Source of the DNA: Candidatus Geothermarchaeota archaeon
GTDB lineage: Archaea; Thermoproteota; Nitrososphaeria; Geothermarchaeales; JDFR-13
Length of the DNA stretch: 41,636 nucleotides
Direction of reading: 5' to 3'
NCBI GenBank assembly: GCA_015523605.1
Contig: WAKC01000017.1
Location: 1-41,636 of the forward strand
Part shown: piece by piece, positions 23,233-29,692 of the stretch
How the letters are laid out: each line of letters begins with the position of its first letter
Numbering within the stretch: the stretch's first letter is position 1
Translations under genes and position numbers: made by a program
The notes under the pieces: model-generated
What the model was told of the DNA's origin: nothing
Databases searched by the model: none
The model's input: the letters and a program-made list of their open reading frames with translations, nothing else

Positions 23233-24197
23233 AAAAATACGAAGATAATTAGGGAGAGAAGCATCGAATAGATGAAGAGGATAGACATTTCCAAGACTAG
23301 ACGTGGCTCACTCTTAGGACCTGGGGAAACTAGATACTTAAGTAAAACAATTGGGGCTCCAGGCTCACATTGATCCTCAATCAAACCATCATTATTCAGA
23401 CTTGCGATCCTGTATCCATGTACCCTACGCTCTACGAACCTCTTAAACTTGTCAAGATAAAAGAGTCCATTTACTATGAAAGGGTACATAGCTATGACGG
23501 TTAGAAACTCTGTCCTATTATAAATGGCTGTAAAGGCAACCATCGAGCCAAGCAATATAGCTCCAACATTACCTAGAAATATTTCTGAGGGATATTTATT
23601 GAAGAATAGGAAGGATAATGTAGCGATAAGGAAAATGAGGCTGACCGTTAAATCCCCTCCTTTAAGATATGTGACGATAAGATTGAGAATTAATACAGTA
23701 GCCACTCCGATAGCAGCCGACCCATTAATTACATCTAACATGTTAACCGCATTAGAAGCCACTGAAAATCCAATTAAAATCAGTAGCAGATATATTATAG
23801 GTAGATTAAATACGATCCCATCAAAGAATTTCAGCCTTGGATTATATAGGCGGAAGATGATGATGGGGATGCCTATAAGCATAGCCGAGAGAGGCTTATA
23901 CCATCCAGGAAGTGTCTTCACAATATCGTCTATAAGTCCAACTATCGATGCTATAGATGAAGTCAGGAGTATTGCAAGGAAGATGTTAGTGGCGAGATAT
24001 CCAAATAAGTAAAATACAAAGGACGATATTGCAATGACTATAAATATCGGTATCCCACCAAAATCGACTACAGGAGTACCCACTTTTTTAAAGACGTCAT
24101 AAGCCACAAACCTGTTCCTCCCAATCAGGATATACGTTTTAACTACTACGAGACCTACTAATAAGAGAATTATAGAGAGAGTGACTTCCATAAACAT
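23226..24197 (-). CDS. GlcNAc-1-phosphate transferase-like membrane enzyme (MraY/WecA/AglH family)
   Basis: About 323 residues with roughly ten membrane helices. This family moves a sugar-1-phosphate from UDP-sugar to a polyprenyl phosphate on the cytoplasmic face, the first step of lipid-linked glycan synthesis. Visible motifs: FGGIP, GLIDDIVKTLPGWYKP with the DD pair, SNAVNMLDVINGSAA (NxxNxxD-like), and FLGNVGAILLG. In the last, the usual GDxG Asp, a metal/catalytic residue in MraY, is Asn here. The start at 24197 is chosen because a TATA box lies about 30 bases upstream and the reading further up runs into the tRNA. The context with glmS favours UDP-GlcNAc as substrate. Confidence 0.82.
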   Translation of the reverse strand: MFMEVTLSIILLLVGLVVVKTYILIGRNRFVAYDVFKKVGTPVVDFGGIPIFIVIAISSFVFYLFGYLATNIFLAILLTSSIASIVGLIDDIVKTLPGWYKPLSAMLIGIPIIIFRLYNPRLKFFDGIVFNLPIIYLLLILIGFSVASNAVNMLDVINGSAAIGVATVLILNLIVTYLKGGDLTVSLIFLIATLSFLFFNKYPSEIFLGNVGAILLGSMVAFTAIYNRTEFLTVIAMYPFIVNGLFYLDKFKRFVERRVHGYRIASLNNDGLIEDQCEPGAPIVLLKYLVSPGPKSEPRLVLEMSILFIYSMLLSLIIFVFLW

Positions 24198-24223
24198 ATT
24201 AATATGATGATTATCTGATTGGG

Positions 24224-24230
24224 TATAAAA
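24224..24230 (-). promoter_or_regulatory. TATA box of the transferase-glmS group
   Basis: TTTTATA on the minus strand, centred 30 bases before the ATG at 24197 and directly after the 3' end of the tRNA gene. The spacing implies a leaderless first message. It also supports the short start of the transferase. Confidence 0.5.
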
Positions 24231-24287
24231 TGTTTTTTGGCGCCGGGAGTGGGATTCGAACCCACGCGGGGCAGAGCCCCATCGGCT

Positions 24288-24300
24288 CTCCCGGCCCGGA
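24288..24300 (-). other. Canonical 13-base tRNA intron (37/38)
   Basis: Removal joins G37 to A38. The bulge-helix-bulge fits the textbook form: central 4-bp helix CTTG (32-35) with CGGG of the intron, 5' bulge AG^T and 3' bulge AG^A, each cut after the second base. Two of the four pairs are G-U. This is the usual site of archaeal tRNA introns, cut by the EndA splicing endonuclease. Confidence 0.7.
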
Positions 24301-24308
24301 CTCAAGGC

Positions 24309-24320
24309 CTAGGCCTGCGG
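24309..24320 (-). other. Noncanonical 12-base tRNA intron (29/30)
   Basis: The placement could shift by one base (24310-24321) without changing the product. A relaxed bulge-helix structure forms: outer helix CAAGG (24326-24330) with CCTTG (24303-24307), central helix GGTC (24322-24325) with GGCC (24312-24315), a six-base loop and a TAGG bulge at the 3' site. Introns at noncanonical positions are known in TACK archaea and need the broad-specificity form of the splicing endonuclease. Confidence 0.62.
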
Positions 24321-24382
24321 CGACCCCTTGGTCCTCTCGGGCATCCCGGCACAGAGATTATTCAATCAATATTCCATACAAA

Positions 24383-24396
24383 GTTATTTAAATAAC
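24383..24396. promoter_or_regulatory. Palindromic two-way TATA box
   Basis: GTTATTTAAATAAC is a perfect 14-bp palindrome. On the plus strand it lies about 32 bases before the ATG at 24422 (near-leaderless message); on the minus strand it lies about 40 bases before the tRNA 5' end (leader of about 10-15 bases). A symmetric TATA element could direct both transcripts. Confidence 0.5.
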
Positions 24397-24421
24397 ATTC
24401 TAGATGTTTATATGATGAACC

Positions 24422-25111
24422 ATGAGTATAATATCTAGGTTAAGTGAGATAAGCTACTATACAATTGAGTCTATAGGTAAATACAAGAGATTCTTCATAA
24501 TTGTTACAATTCTAATATTCTTGCTTAACCTCTTTACCCCATTACTCATACAGATTCTGATCACCCAAGAATTTAGGATTATAACAGGATTTGGAGAACC
24601 TCCAGAAAACATACAATATGGAGAGCCTCCGGTAAATCCATTGTTCTGGGTAGCAATTAGATATGATCAATACTTCCAATCTGTTAATGTTATTACCACT
24701 GGGGCTACATATTGGGTAATAATATATGATGTATCTACAATACTACTCTCACTTATATCGGCTGTGATAACAGGCATGGTATTCACCAGACTAAAATATT
24801 TTATTAACCTAACAAGAGGTAAATGCAGGATAGAGAAGGGAACAACGGCATTAGGTACAACACTCACAGTAATAGGGTTTTCAACTGTGGCATCTTCTGC
24901 AGTATCTTGTCCATCCTGTGGATTCACCGCCTTCATGACTCTAGCAGCGGTTCTGGTATCGGCGTCAACAGGTTCATTACTTGGTTTATCAGCTATTTAC
25001 ACAACACTCATGAACATACTTCTACTAATAGGTATACTAATTAACATGGGCGTCATCATCTATCTAGATAGTAAAATAAAGGGTTTAGGAGTTACTAGGA
25101 CGGGCAACTAA
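24422..25111 (+). CDS. Membrane protein with a CPSCG motif, beside oxidase assembly genes
   Basis: 229 residues; family not recognised. Four hydrophobic segments are seen: about 24-50, 100-125, 142-165 and 170-215 (the last long enough for two passes). An extracytoplasmic-looking loop (residues 50-90) is rich in Pro/Gly/Tyr with two GEPP repeats. The motif SSAVSCPSCGF (about 158-168) places a CxxC within or next to a membrane helix. Its 3' end overlaps the convergent sco1 gene by 27 bases, and the cytochrome oxidase operon is next. A role in metal or heme handling for the oxidase, or in thiol redox, is inferred from the motif and neighbours only. The start has a TATA box at the right distance. 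Confidence 0.65.
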   Translation: MSIISRLSEISYYTIESIGKYKRFFIIVTILIFLLNLFTPLLIQILITQEFRIITGFGEPPENIQYGEPPVNPLFWVAIRYDQYFQSVNVITTGATYWVIIYDVSTILLSLISAVITGMVFTRLKYFINLTRGKCRIEKGTTALGTTLTVIGFSTVASSAVSCPSCGFTAFMTLAAVLVSASTGSLLGLSAIYTTLMNILLLIGILINMGVIIYLDSKIKGLGVTRTGN

Positions 25112-25735
25112 TATCTGTATATCATTAAACACGTCATCGGCACTCCACTGTGGAGGAGATCCCAAAAAGAAAACCTCAATCTCAAAATTCTTGTTTATAA
25201 GATATACAATGCCGGTATGTGCAACTCCATATCCTAGATTAGGATCATCAACCTCAATCTTATCTACAAATACCCCATATGCCTCCCAAACCTTACTTAC
25301 ATCCTCATAATCTCCGGTTAGAAGGTATACACCCTCCAACCCATATAGATCCATCCACTCTCTAAGTCTGTCCGGGGTATCCCTCTCAGGGTCAACAGAG
25401 ATCATAACCAAAACAACATCATCTTCTAGGCCCTTCTCCTTAAGAAGATCCATGAGTTGGCTGAACCCAGCTGAAATGGCGGGGCATATGTCTGGACAGT
25501 GTGTATAAATAAAGGTAATAGCAATTACCTTCCCCTTAAAATCTGACAACCTAAATGGACGGCCAAACTGATCTATCAGTTCAAAGTCGGGAGCCGTAAC
25601 GGGATTTAAATATCTATTTCCACGGAATTGGGTGGGAATCGGTGAGAAAACGTTATTATAGAGCAGAAAGACTCCCACTCCACCAATAAGGACAAGTAAG
25701 GCTAAAATTATATACAGCTTTTTTTGACCCACCAT
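25085..25735 (-). CDS. Sco1/SenC copper chaperone for cytochrome c oxidase
   Basis: 216 residues. An N-terminal membrane anchor (about residues 6-27) precedes a thioredoxin-fold domain outside the membrane. Copper site: HCPDIC with Cys80 and Cys84, and His173 in YGVAHTGIVYL. FELIDQFGRPFRLSDFKGK and MISVDPERDTPDRL are typical of the family. It delivers copper to the CuA site of Cox II, encoded 4 kb upstream. It has its own promoter and a 73-base gap from the oxidase operon. Its tail overlaps the convergent CPSCG membrane gene. Confidence 0.94.
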   Translation of the reverse strand: MVGQKKLYIILALLVLIGGVGVFLLYNNVFSPIPTQFRGNRYLNPVTAPDFELIDQFGRPFRLSDFKGKVIAITFIYTHCPDICPAISAGFSQLMDLLKEKGLEDDVVLVMISVDPERDTPDRLREWMDLYGLEGVYLLTGDYEDVSKVWEAYGVFVDKIEVDDPNLGYGVAHTGIVYLINKNFEIEVFFLGSPPQWSADDVFNDIQILVARPSNS

Positions 25736-25766
25736 GTCAAATTCAAAAACATATTCAAAATTTAAG

Positions 25767-25775
25767 TATAAATAT
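25767..25775 (-). promoter_or_regulatory. TATA box of the sco1 gene
   Basis: ATTTATACT on the minus strand, centred about 36 bases before the sco1 ATG, giving a leader of about 10 bases. It lies just after the T-rich end of the oxidase operon. Confidence 0.45.
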
Positions 25776-25796
25776 TTACAAAGCAGAATATCTCGT

Positions 25797-25808
25797 AAAA
25801 TAAAAAAT
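25797..25808 (-). terminator. T-rich terminator after the oxidase operon
   Basis: On the minus strand, directly after the cupredoxin stop, the sequence reads AATTTTTTATTTTA. A T-run in this position is a normal archaeal intrinsic terminator. Confidence 0.45.
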
Positions 25809-26297
25809 TTAAGGGGATATTGTAATGTTACCCCACATGCCTAAATCTGCATGACCAGGTACTGTACATTGATACTGTAACGTTCCGACTTGGTTAAACT
25901 GTACAGTTAGGACTGCATCCTGATCAGGTAATACATTTCCGGTATCGTAATTATCTAGAAGTTCTGGATTGACAGGGTCCACCTTTAACACGACAGCTAA
26001 TGTATGTGGAACTTGACCTACATTCTTAAATATGAAACGGACAACATCACCTTGCTTAAATTCTAGATCCGGCCCCGGAGATACAATTTCATCTGGTGAG
26101 AATCCATATCCATATCTTATACCTTCATCGGTAACTATCTCACCACCATAAAGAACTACTTCGACATTTGGCTCAATACTAACAGCTGCACCTAGCTTAG
26201 GCTGAAGATCAAATAGTAGAACGGATATAATCGCTATATCTATTACTACAGCTACTGCTATCAATATTATTAGGACCTGCTTCATTGTGGTGGCCAT
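25809..26297 (-). CDS. Membrane-anchored cupredoxin (blue copper protein)
   Basis: 162 residues. One N-terminal membrane helix (about 8-29), then a cupredoxin domain outside the cell. A full type 1 copper site is visible: His98 in QVPHTLAVVL, and Cys144, His149 and Met154 in QYQCTVPGHADLGMWG. No second copper motif like Cox II CuA is present. No cytochrome c gene occurs in the window, so this protein is a good candidate for the electron donor to the oxidase, as sulfocyanin and plastocyanin-like proteins are in other archaea; that is inference from the operon. The ATG at 26297 has GGAGGT 8 bases upstream and overlaps Cox IV by 16 bases. Confidence 0.9.
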   Translation of the reverse strand: MATTMKQVLIILIAVAVVIDIAIISVLLFDLQPKLGAAVSIEPNVEVVLYGGEIVTDEGIRYGYGFSPDEIVSPGPDLEFKQGDVVRFIFKNVGQVPHTLAVVLKVDPVNPELLDNYDTGNVLPDQDAVLTVQFNQVGTLQYQCTVPGHADLGMWGNITISP

Positions 26298-26569
26298 ACC
26301 CCACTACCTCCTGTGAATACCATAACGATTAACAATGCGAAGAAGAGTGCCATCAAATAGAACCAGCTGATCGCCAAATCATCATACTTTAGATGTTGAT
26401 AATATAGAGCTACAAAGATGGCTTTGATGGCGGCTAATCCCAAAACACCTAAAAGTAGTAATAACGGTGGGAAAGCCATGGCAACCATCCACACTTCCAA
26501 TACCGTCAACCCCACCAAAAGCACCCAGATAATCGTATACAATTTAACCGCATTCGCATCTTCCATCAT
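26282..26569 (-). CDS. Cytochrome c oxidase subunit IV-like protein
   Basis: About 95 residues with three membrane helices (roughly 9-27, 32-55 and 65-87). The LYYQHLKYDD segment between helices two and three, with a conserved His, matches prokaryotic subunit IV (CyoD/CtaF type), which stabilises the oxidase. The start is the ATG at 26569 (or 26566), preceded by GAGGTGAGG; it begins 7 bases after the Cox I-III stop. It overlaps the cupredoxin gene. Confidence 0.85.
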   Translation of the reverse strand: MMEDANAVKLYTIIWVLLVGLTVLEVWMVAMAFPPLLLLLGVLGLAAIKAIFVALYYQHLKYDDLAISWFYLMALFFALLIVMVFTGGSGVWPPQ

Positions 26570-26576
26570 CCTCACC

Positions 26577-28919
26577 TCACAATAGGTAGAATAGGGCGAA
26601 GAGGAAGATCCAGACTATATCTATGAAGTGCCAGTAGATACCAAAGCTCTCAACACCCTCATAAACACCCGGTTTATACCTACCCTTAATAACCTTTGTT
26701 ATGAGATATACAATTGCTATCATACCTGCAATTACATGAGCTCCATGAACTCCAGTCAACACGTAGTATACTGATGCTGGCAACTCACTTGTAAGGGTAA
26801 ACCCCTTCATATACAACTCTGTCCATTCAACCGCCTTCAAAACCATGAAGAGACCTGCTAAACCTAGAGTAGCCAGTAATGAATATAATACGTTCCTGAG
26901 ATTACCCATCTTCGCATACACAACTGCAAGAGCAGCAGTCAAGCTACTTGTCAGTAATATCACGGTGTTTATACCTCCCAATCTAACATCATGAGCTACT
27001 GGGCCGGGAGGCCATACATCGATCATGTTGAATCTTATCAGGCTATATGCACCTATTAAGCCAGCGAACAGCATTGCCTCTGTAATAACTAGCATCCAGA
27101 CTCCAAACTTCACTTTAGTAGTTCTTTCAAACGGCCATCTCTCACTCTTAGTAGGCTCTGGAATCACGAATTTATCTAAGACATCACTCCAGAACCACTT
27201 CCCCAAAACCACAATTGTTAAAATAACACCTAAGATGAATATCGGAAAGCTCACTATAAGTCCAAGGAAGGTTACAAATAACGCGAGTGAGATATACATG
27301 GGTAGCGGCGTATAATGTTCAACATGTGGTTCTGGATGCCCACCATTGGTATATAGAGTCACCTGATCACCAGAGATAACTGGTTCAAAGTCGAAGTTAT
27401 GTGGCGGAGGCGGAGAGGTGGTCATCCACTCCAAAGTCCAACCGCCCCATGGATTGTTACCAGCTTGAGGCCCGGCTTTGAAGCTTTTATAGAAGTTATA
27501 TACTAGAAGTATGAATGACAGTCCGAAAATATAACCTCCCATAGTAGCCACATGGTTTAGAGGGATCCACTCAGGAACTGAATAGGTGTATACCCTTCTA
27601 GGCATATCATACATTATGAACATTGGTAGATAGAGTATATTGAACCCTATGAATGAGATTAAGAAGTGTAGCTTACCCAGTCTCTCATTGTACATCTTAC
27701 CAGTCATTTTGGGATACCAGTAGTATAGCCCCGCCAACAAACCGAAAAGTGCTGCACCCACCATAGCATAATGGAAGTGGGCAACAACCCAGTATGTCCC
27801 TCTTATTAAATGATTCAATGGGATGGATGAGTTGAAGACGCCTGTAATACCTCCTATGATAAATAGGAATATCGATCCTATCGCGAATAGGAATGGTGTT
27901 CTAATGTTTATCCTCGCCTTGTAGAGGGAGAATATGAATGAGAGCATTATTACACCGAATGGAACTGATATTGACTCTGTAGTTATACTCATAATCTTTC
28001 TAACAACGGGATTCATACCAGTGTTGAACATGTGGTGGACATAGACCACGAAGCTAATGAATGATGCTGAGGCCATACTAATAATTATGTATTTTCTTCC
28101 AAAGAGAGGTTTCCTGGTGAATGTTTCAATCACATCCCCTATAATACCTAGGGCGGGCATGAGGACTATATAAACTTCTGGATGGCCGAAGAACCAGAAG
28201 AGGTGCCCCCATAAAAACGCTCCTCCTTCAGGTGAGGTGTAGAATGCCGTACCTAAAACCCTATCCACAGCTAGTAACAGGACTCCAGTAGCTAATGGGC
28301 TAAAGGCGAATAGCATTATCAAGACTGTGAAGAGTATTGACCAAGTAAAGAGTGGTAGTTTGCTCCATCCAAGCCCTGGAGCCCTCATAATAGCAACTGT
28401 AACTATAAAGTTTATTGTTCCCACCGTGATTGACATTATCAACATTATGAGAGCTAAGCCAGCGAGTGTGACACCTGGTTGTGGTGAGAATCTGGCAGTC
28501 GATAATGGTGCATAATATGTCCAACCAACATCAGGAGCTCCACCTGGTATGAAGAATGTTATAGCCGCAAGTAGGCCACTGAAGAGATATAACCAGTAGC
28601 TTAGAGCATTCAACCTTGGGAAGGCTAAATCCTTGGCACCAATTTGCAGTGGAACAACATAATTGGCGAGGGCAAAGCTTAGAGGTGATACAGCCCACAA
28701 CACCATAATGAGGCCGTGCATGGTAACAGCTTGGTTATATGCTGATGCGTCGAGAATATTCATCCATGGAAATGCCAATTGTAGTCTGAAGAGAAGTGCT
28801 AAAGTTCCCCCAACCATTAGGAAGTATAGTGATGTAAAGAAGTAGAGAATTCCAATGTCTTTATGATTTGTCGTTGTAAGCCAATGCTTTATAGAGTAGT
28901 AATTTGGATGATCTCCCAT
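26577..28919 (-). CDS. Cytochrome c oxidase subunit I-III fusion
   Basis: 780 residues. Residues 1 to about 500 are subunit I: heme a ligands His68 and His383, heme a3 ligand His381, CuB ligands His246, His295 and His296, and the cross-linked Tyr250 in GHPEVY. Asp97 and Asn104 (GAKDLAFPRLN) and Glu248 keep the D proton channel, placing it with A1-type enzymes. The K-channel motif PTGxK is PFGVI (320-324), lacking both Thr and Lys. Residues from about 590 are subunit III: VITEAMLFAGL, GVHGAHVIAGM and FGIYWHFIDIVWIFLF. The join is a charged loop with TKSERWPFERTT. It pumps protons while reducing oxygen to water. It starts 5 bases after Cox II. Confidence 0.97.
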   Translation of the reverse strand: MGDHPNYYSIKHWLTTTNHKDIGILYFFTSLYFLMVGGTLALLFRLQLAFPWMNILDASAYNQAVTMHGLIMVLWAVSPLSFALANYVVPLQIGAKDLAFPRLNALSYWLYLFSGLLAAITFFIPGGAPDVGWTYYAPLSTARFSPQPGVTLAGLALIMLIMSITVGTINFIVTVAIMRAPGLGWSKLPLFTWSILFTVLIMLFAFSPLATGVLLLAVDRVLGTAFYTSPEGGAFLWGHLFWFFGHPEVYIVLMPALGIIGDVIETFTRKPLFGRKYIIISMASASFISFVVYVHHMFNTGMNPVVRKIMSITTESISVPFGVIMLSFIFSLYKARINIRTPFLFAIGSIFLFIIGGITGVFNSSIPLNHLIRGTYWVVAHFHYAMVGAALFGLLAGLYYWYPKMTGKMYNERLGKLHFLISFIGFNILYLPMFIMYDMPRRVYTYSVPEWIPLNHVATMGGYIFGLSFILLVYNFYKSFKAGPQAGNNPWGGWTLEWMTTSPPPPHNFDFEPVISGDQVTLYTNGGHPEPHVEHYTPLPMYISLALFVTFLGLIVSFPIFILGVILTIVVLGKWFWSDVLDKFVIPEPTKSERWPFERTTKVKFGVWMLVITEAMLFAGLIGAYSLIRFNMIDVWPPGPVAHDVRLGGINTVILLTSSLTAALAVVYAKMGNLRNVLYSLLATLGLAGLFMVLKAVEWTELYMKGFTLTSELPASVYYVLTGVHGAHVIAGMIAIVYLITKVIKGRYKPGVYEGVESFGIYWHFIDIVWIFLFALFYLL

Positions 28920-28924
28920 TTATA

Positions 28925-29539
28925 TCACCCCACAATTAATGTAGCTACCATATTTGCATGACCAACTCCACATAGCTCGTAACATTGGATTAAATATTCT
29001 CCACTTTGATGTGGTCTAATCCAGACATAGGTGTATGCACCCGGGACTGCATCCACACCTACCCTAAAATCTTTAATCTTGAAGTTATGGAGAACATCTA
29101 GACTTGTTATTTTAAAAACTATGGTTTTTCCCGCTGGAACCCTGACCTCGCCTACCGACTCTGTTCCGTTAGGATAGATAAATCTCCAGCCCCACTGGTA
29201 TCCTATCACCTCAATGACAATTACGTCTTCGCCTTGTGGGACATCCTCAATGTAATTTGTGAGGGGGATCGAATATATCGCCAGACTAAATAGTACAATG
29301 GCTGTAAAGCTGAAGAAGCCTAGGATAATCTTAACATTACTTCTCTCACCAGGAATCCTACCTGGCTTGATATCCTCAGGTTCATTGGACTTCCCATCCC
29401 TATATTTATATATGAAGTAGAACATCAAACCTAGGACTACCGAACCTATCGCAGCACCTAGAACGAAGTATAACTGGAATAATGAATACCATGTAGGCGC
29501 TGGATCTCCCGGCAGTTCAAATATAAGACTTGATAACAT
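28925..29539 (-). CDS. Cytochrome c oxidase subunit II
   Basis: About 204 residues from the ATG at 29539. Two membrane helices (about 20-45 and 70-92) and an outer cupredoxin domain. The binuclear CuA site is complete: His151 in DVLHNFKI, then Cys186, Glu188, Cys190, His194 and Met197 in QCYELCGVGHANM; GYQWGWRF is the electron-entry Trp region. No heme c is attached. The ATG has GAGGTTG 8 bases upstream; a TTG five codons earlier (29554) is possible. It is the first gene of cox2-cox1/3-cox4-cupredoxin. Confidence 0.95.
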   Translation of the reverse strand: MLSSLIFELPGDPAPTWYSLFQLYFVLGAAIGSVVLGLMFYFIYKYRDGKSNEPEDIKPGRIPGERSNVKIILGFFSFTAIVLFSLAIYSIPLTNYIEDVPQGEDVIVIEVIGYQWGWRFIYPNGTESVGEVRVPAGKTIVFKITSLDVLHNFKIKDFRVGVDAVPGAYTYVWIRPHQSGEYLIQCYELCGVGHANMVATLIVG

Positions 29540-29603
29540 TTCAAACAACCTCAAGAAAAACCTTTTTTACTTATAGCTTTATCGAGATAGACTAAAAAAT
29601 ATT

Positions 29604-29625
29604 GAACCCTTATATATCAGGGTTC
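29604..29625. promoter_or_regulatory. Inverted repeat framing a TATA box between the oxidase operon and its divergent regulator
   Basis: GAACCC and GGGTTC flank a 10-base spacer that contains TATATA, in the 150-base gap between cox2 and the HTH_10 gene. On the minus strand the TATA would start a message with a leader of about 50 bases; a second TATA-like string (TATAAG) lies nearer cox2 at 29570-29575. A protein binding the repeat would cover the promoter. A candidate operator, by symmetry and place only. Confidence 0.5.
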
Positions 29626-29657
29626 CTGTATATATAAAATGCAAATAGGTAAATAGT

Positions 29658-29666
29658 TTTAAATAA
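29658..29666 (+). promoter_or_regulatory. TATA box of the HTH_10 regulator
   Basis: TTTAAATAA is centred about 31 bases before the ATG at 29693, implying a nearly leaderless message. Confidence 0.5.
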
Positions 29667-29692
29667 TAATTCTCAAAACATTTTTATCGTTT

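Larger units (their letters stand above)
24238..24350 (-). tRNA. tRNA-Ser(UGA) with two introns and encoded CCA
   Basis: The acceptor stem GCCGGGA pairs with TCCCGGC, the discriminator is G, and CCA is encoded (24238-24240). The T arm is GTGGG-TTCGAAT-CCCAC. A long variable arm, GGGGC-TCT-GCCCC, and discriminator G mark serine rather than leucine. The gene is 110 bases without CCA, about 25 too long. Removing 12 bases at 29/30 and 13 bases at 37/38 gives a perfect anticodon stem (TCGGC with GCCGA), loop CTTGAGA with U33 and anticodon UGA (24302-24304), and an 85-base mature tRNA. No single-intron model gives both a paired stem and U33. Splice sites are inferred by hand folding. Confidence 0.85.

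Noticed and set aside
23226-24305. Longer start for the GlcNAc-1-phosphate transferase-like gene
   Set aside because: The extra 36 residues would be translated from the tRNA gene, look unlike a membrane protein, and lie upstream of the TATA box.
24305-24316. 12-bp palindrome AGGCCTAGGCCT as an operator
   Set aside because: It lies wholly inside the tRNA gene and is explained by intron-exon pairing needed for splicing.
24288-24320. A single 25-base intron in the tRNA
   Set aside because: Every single-cut placement leaves a non-U at position 33 or a C-C mismatch in the anticodon stem; the two-intron model solves both.
24238-24350. Reading the tRNA as tRNA-Leu, because of the long variable arm and a GAG triplet in the middle
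   Set aside because: The discriminator is G (serine in archaea; leucine has A), and a GAG reading gives no paired anticodon stem with a normal 7-base loop.
28300-28524. Open frames antisense to or in other frames of cox1 and similar long genes
   Set aside because: They lie wholly within strongly conserved genes, lack ribosome-binding sites and do not resemble known proteins.
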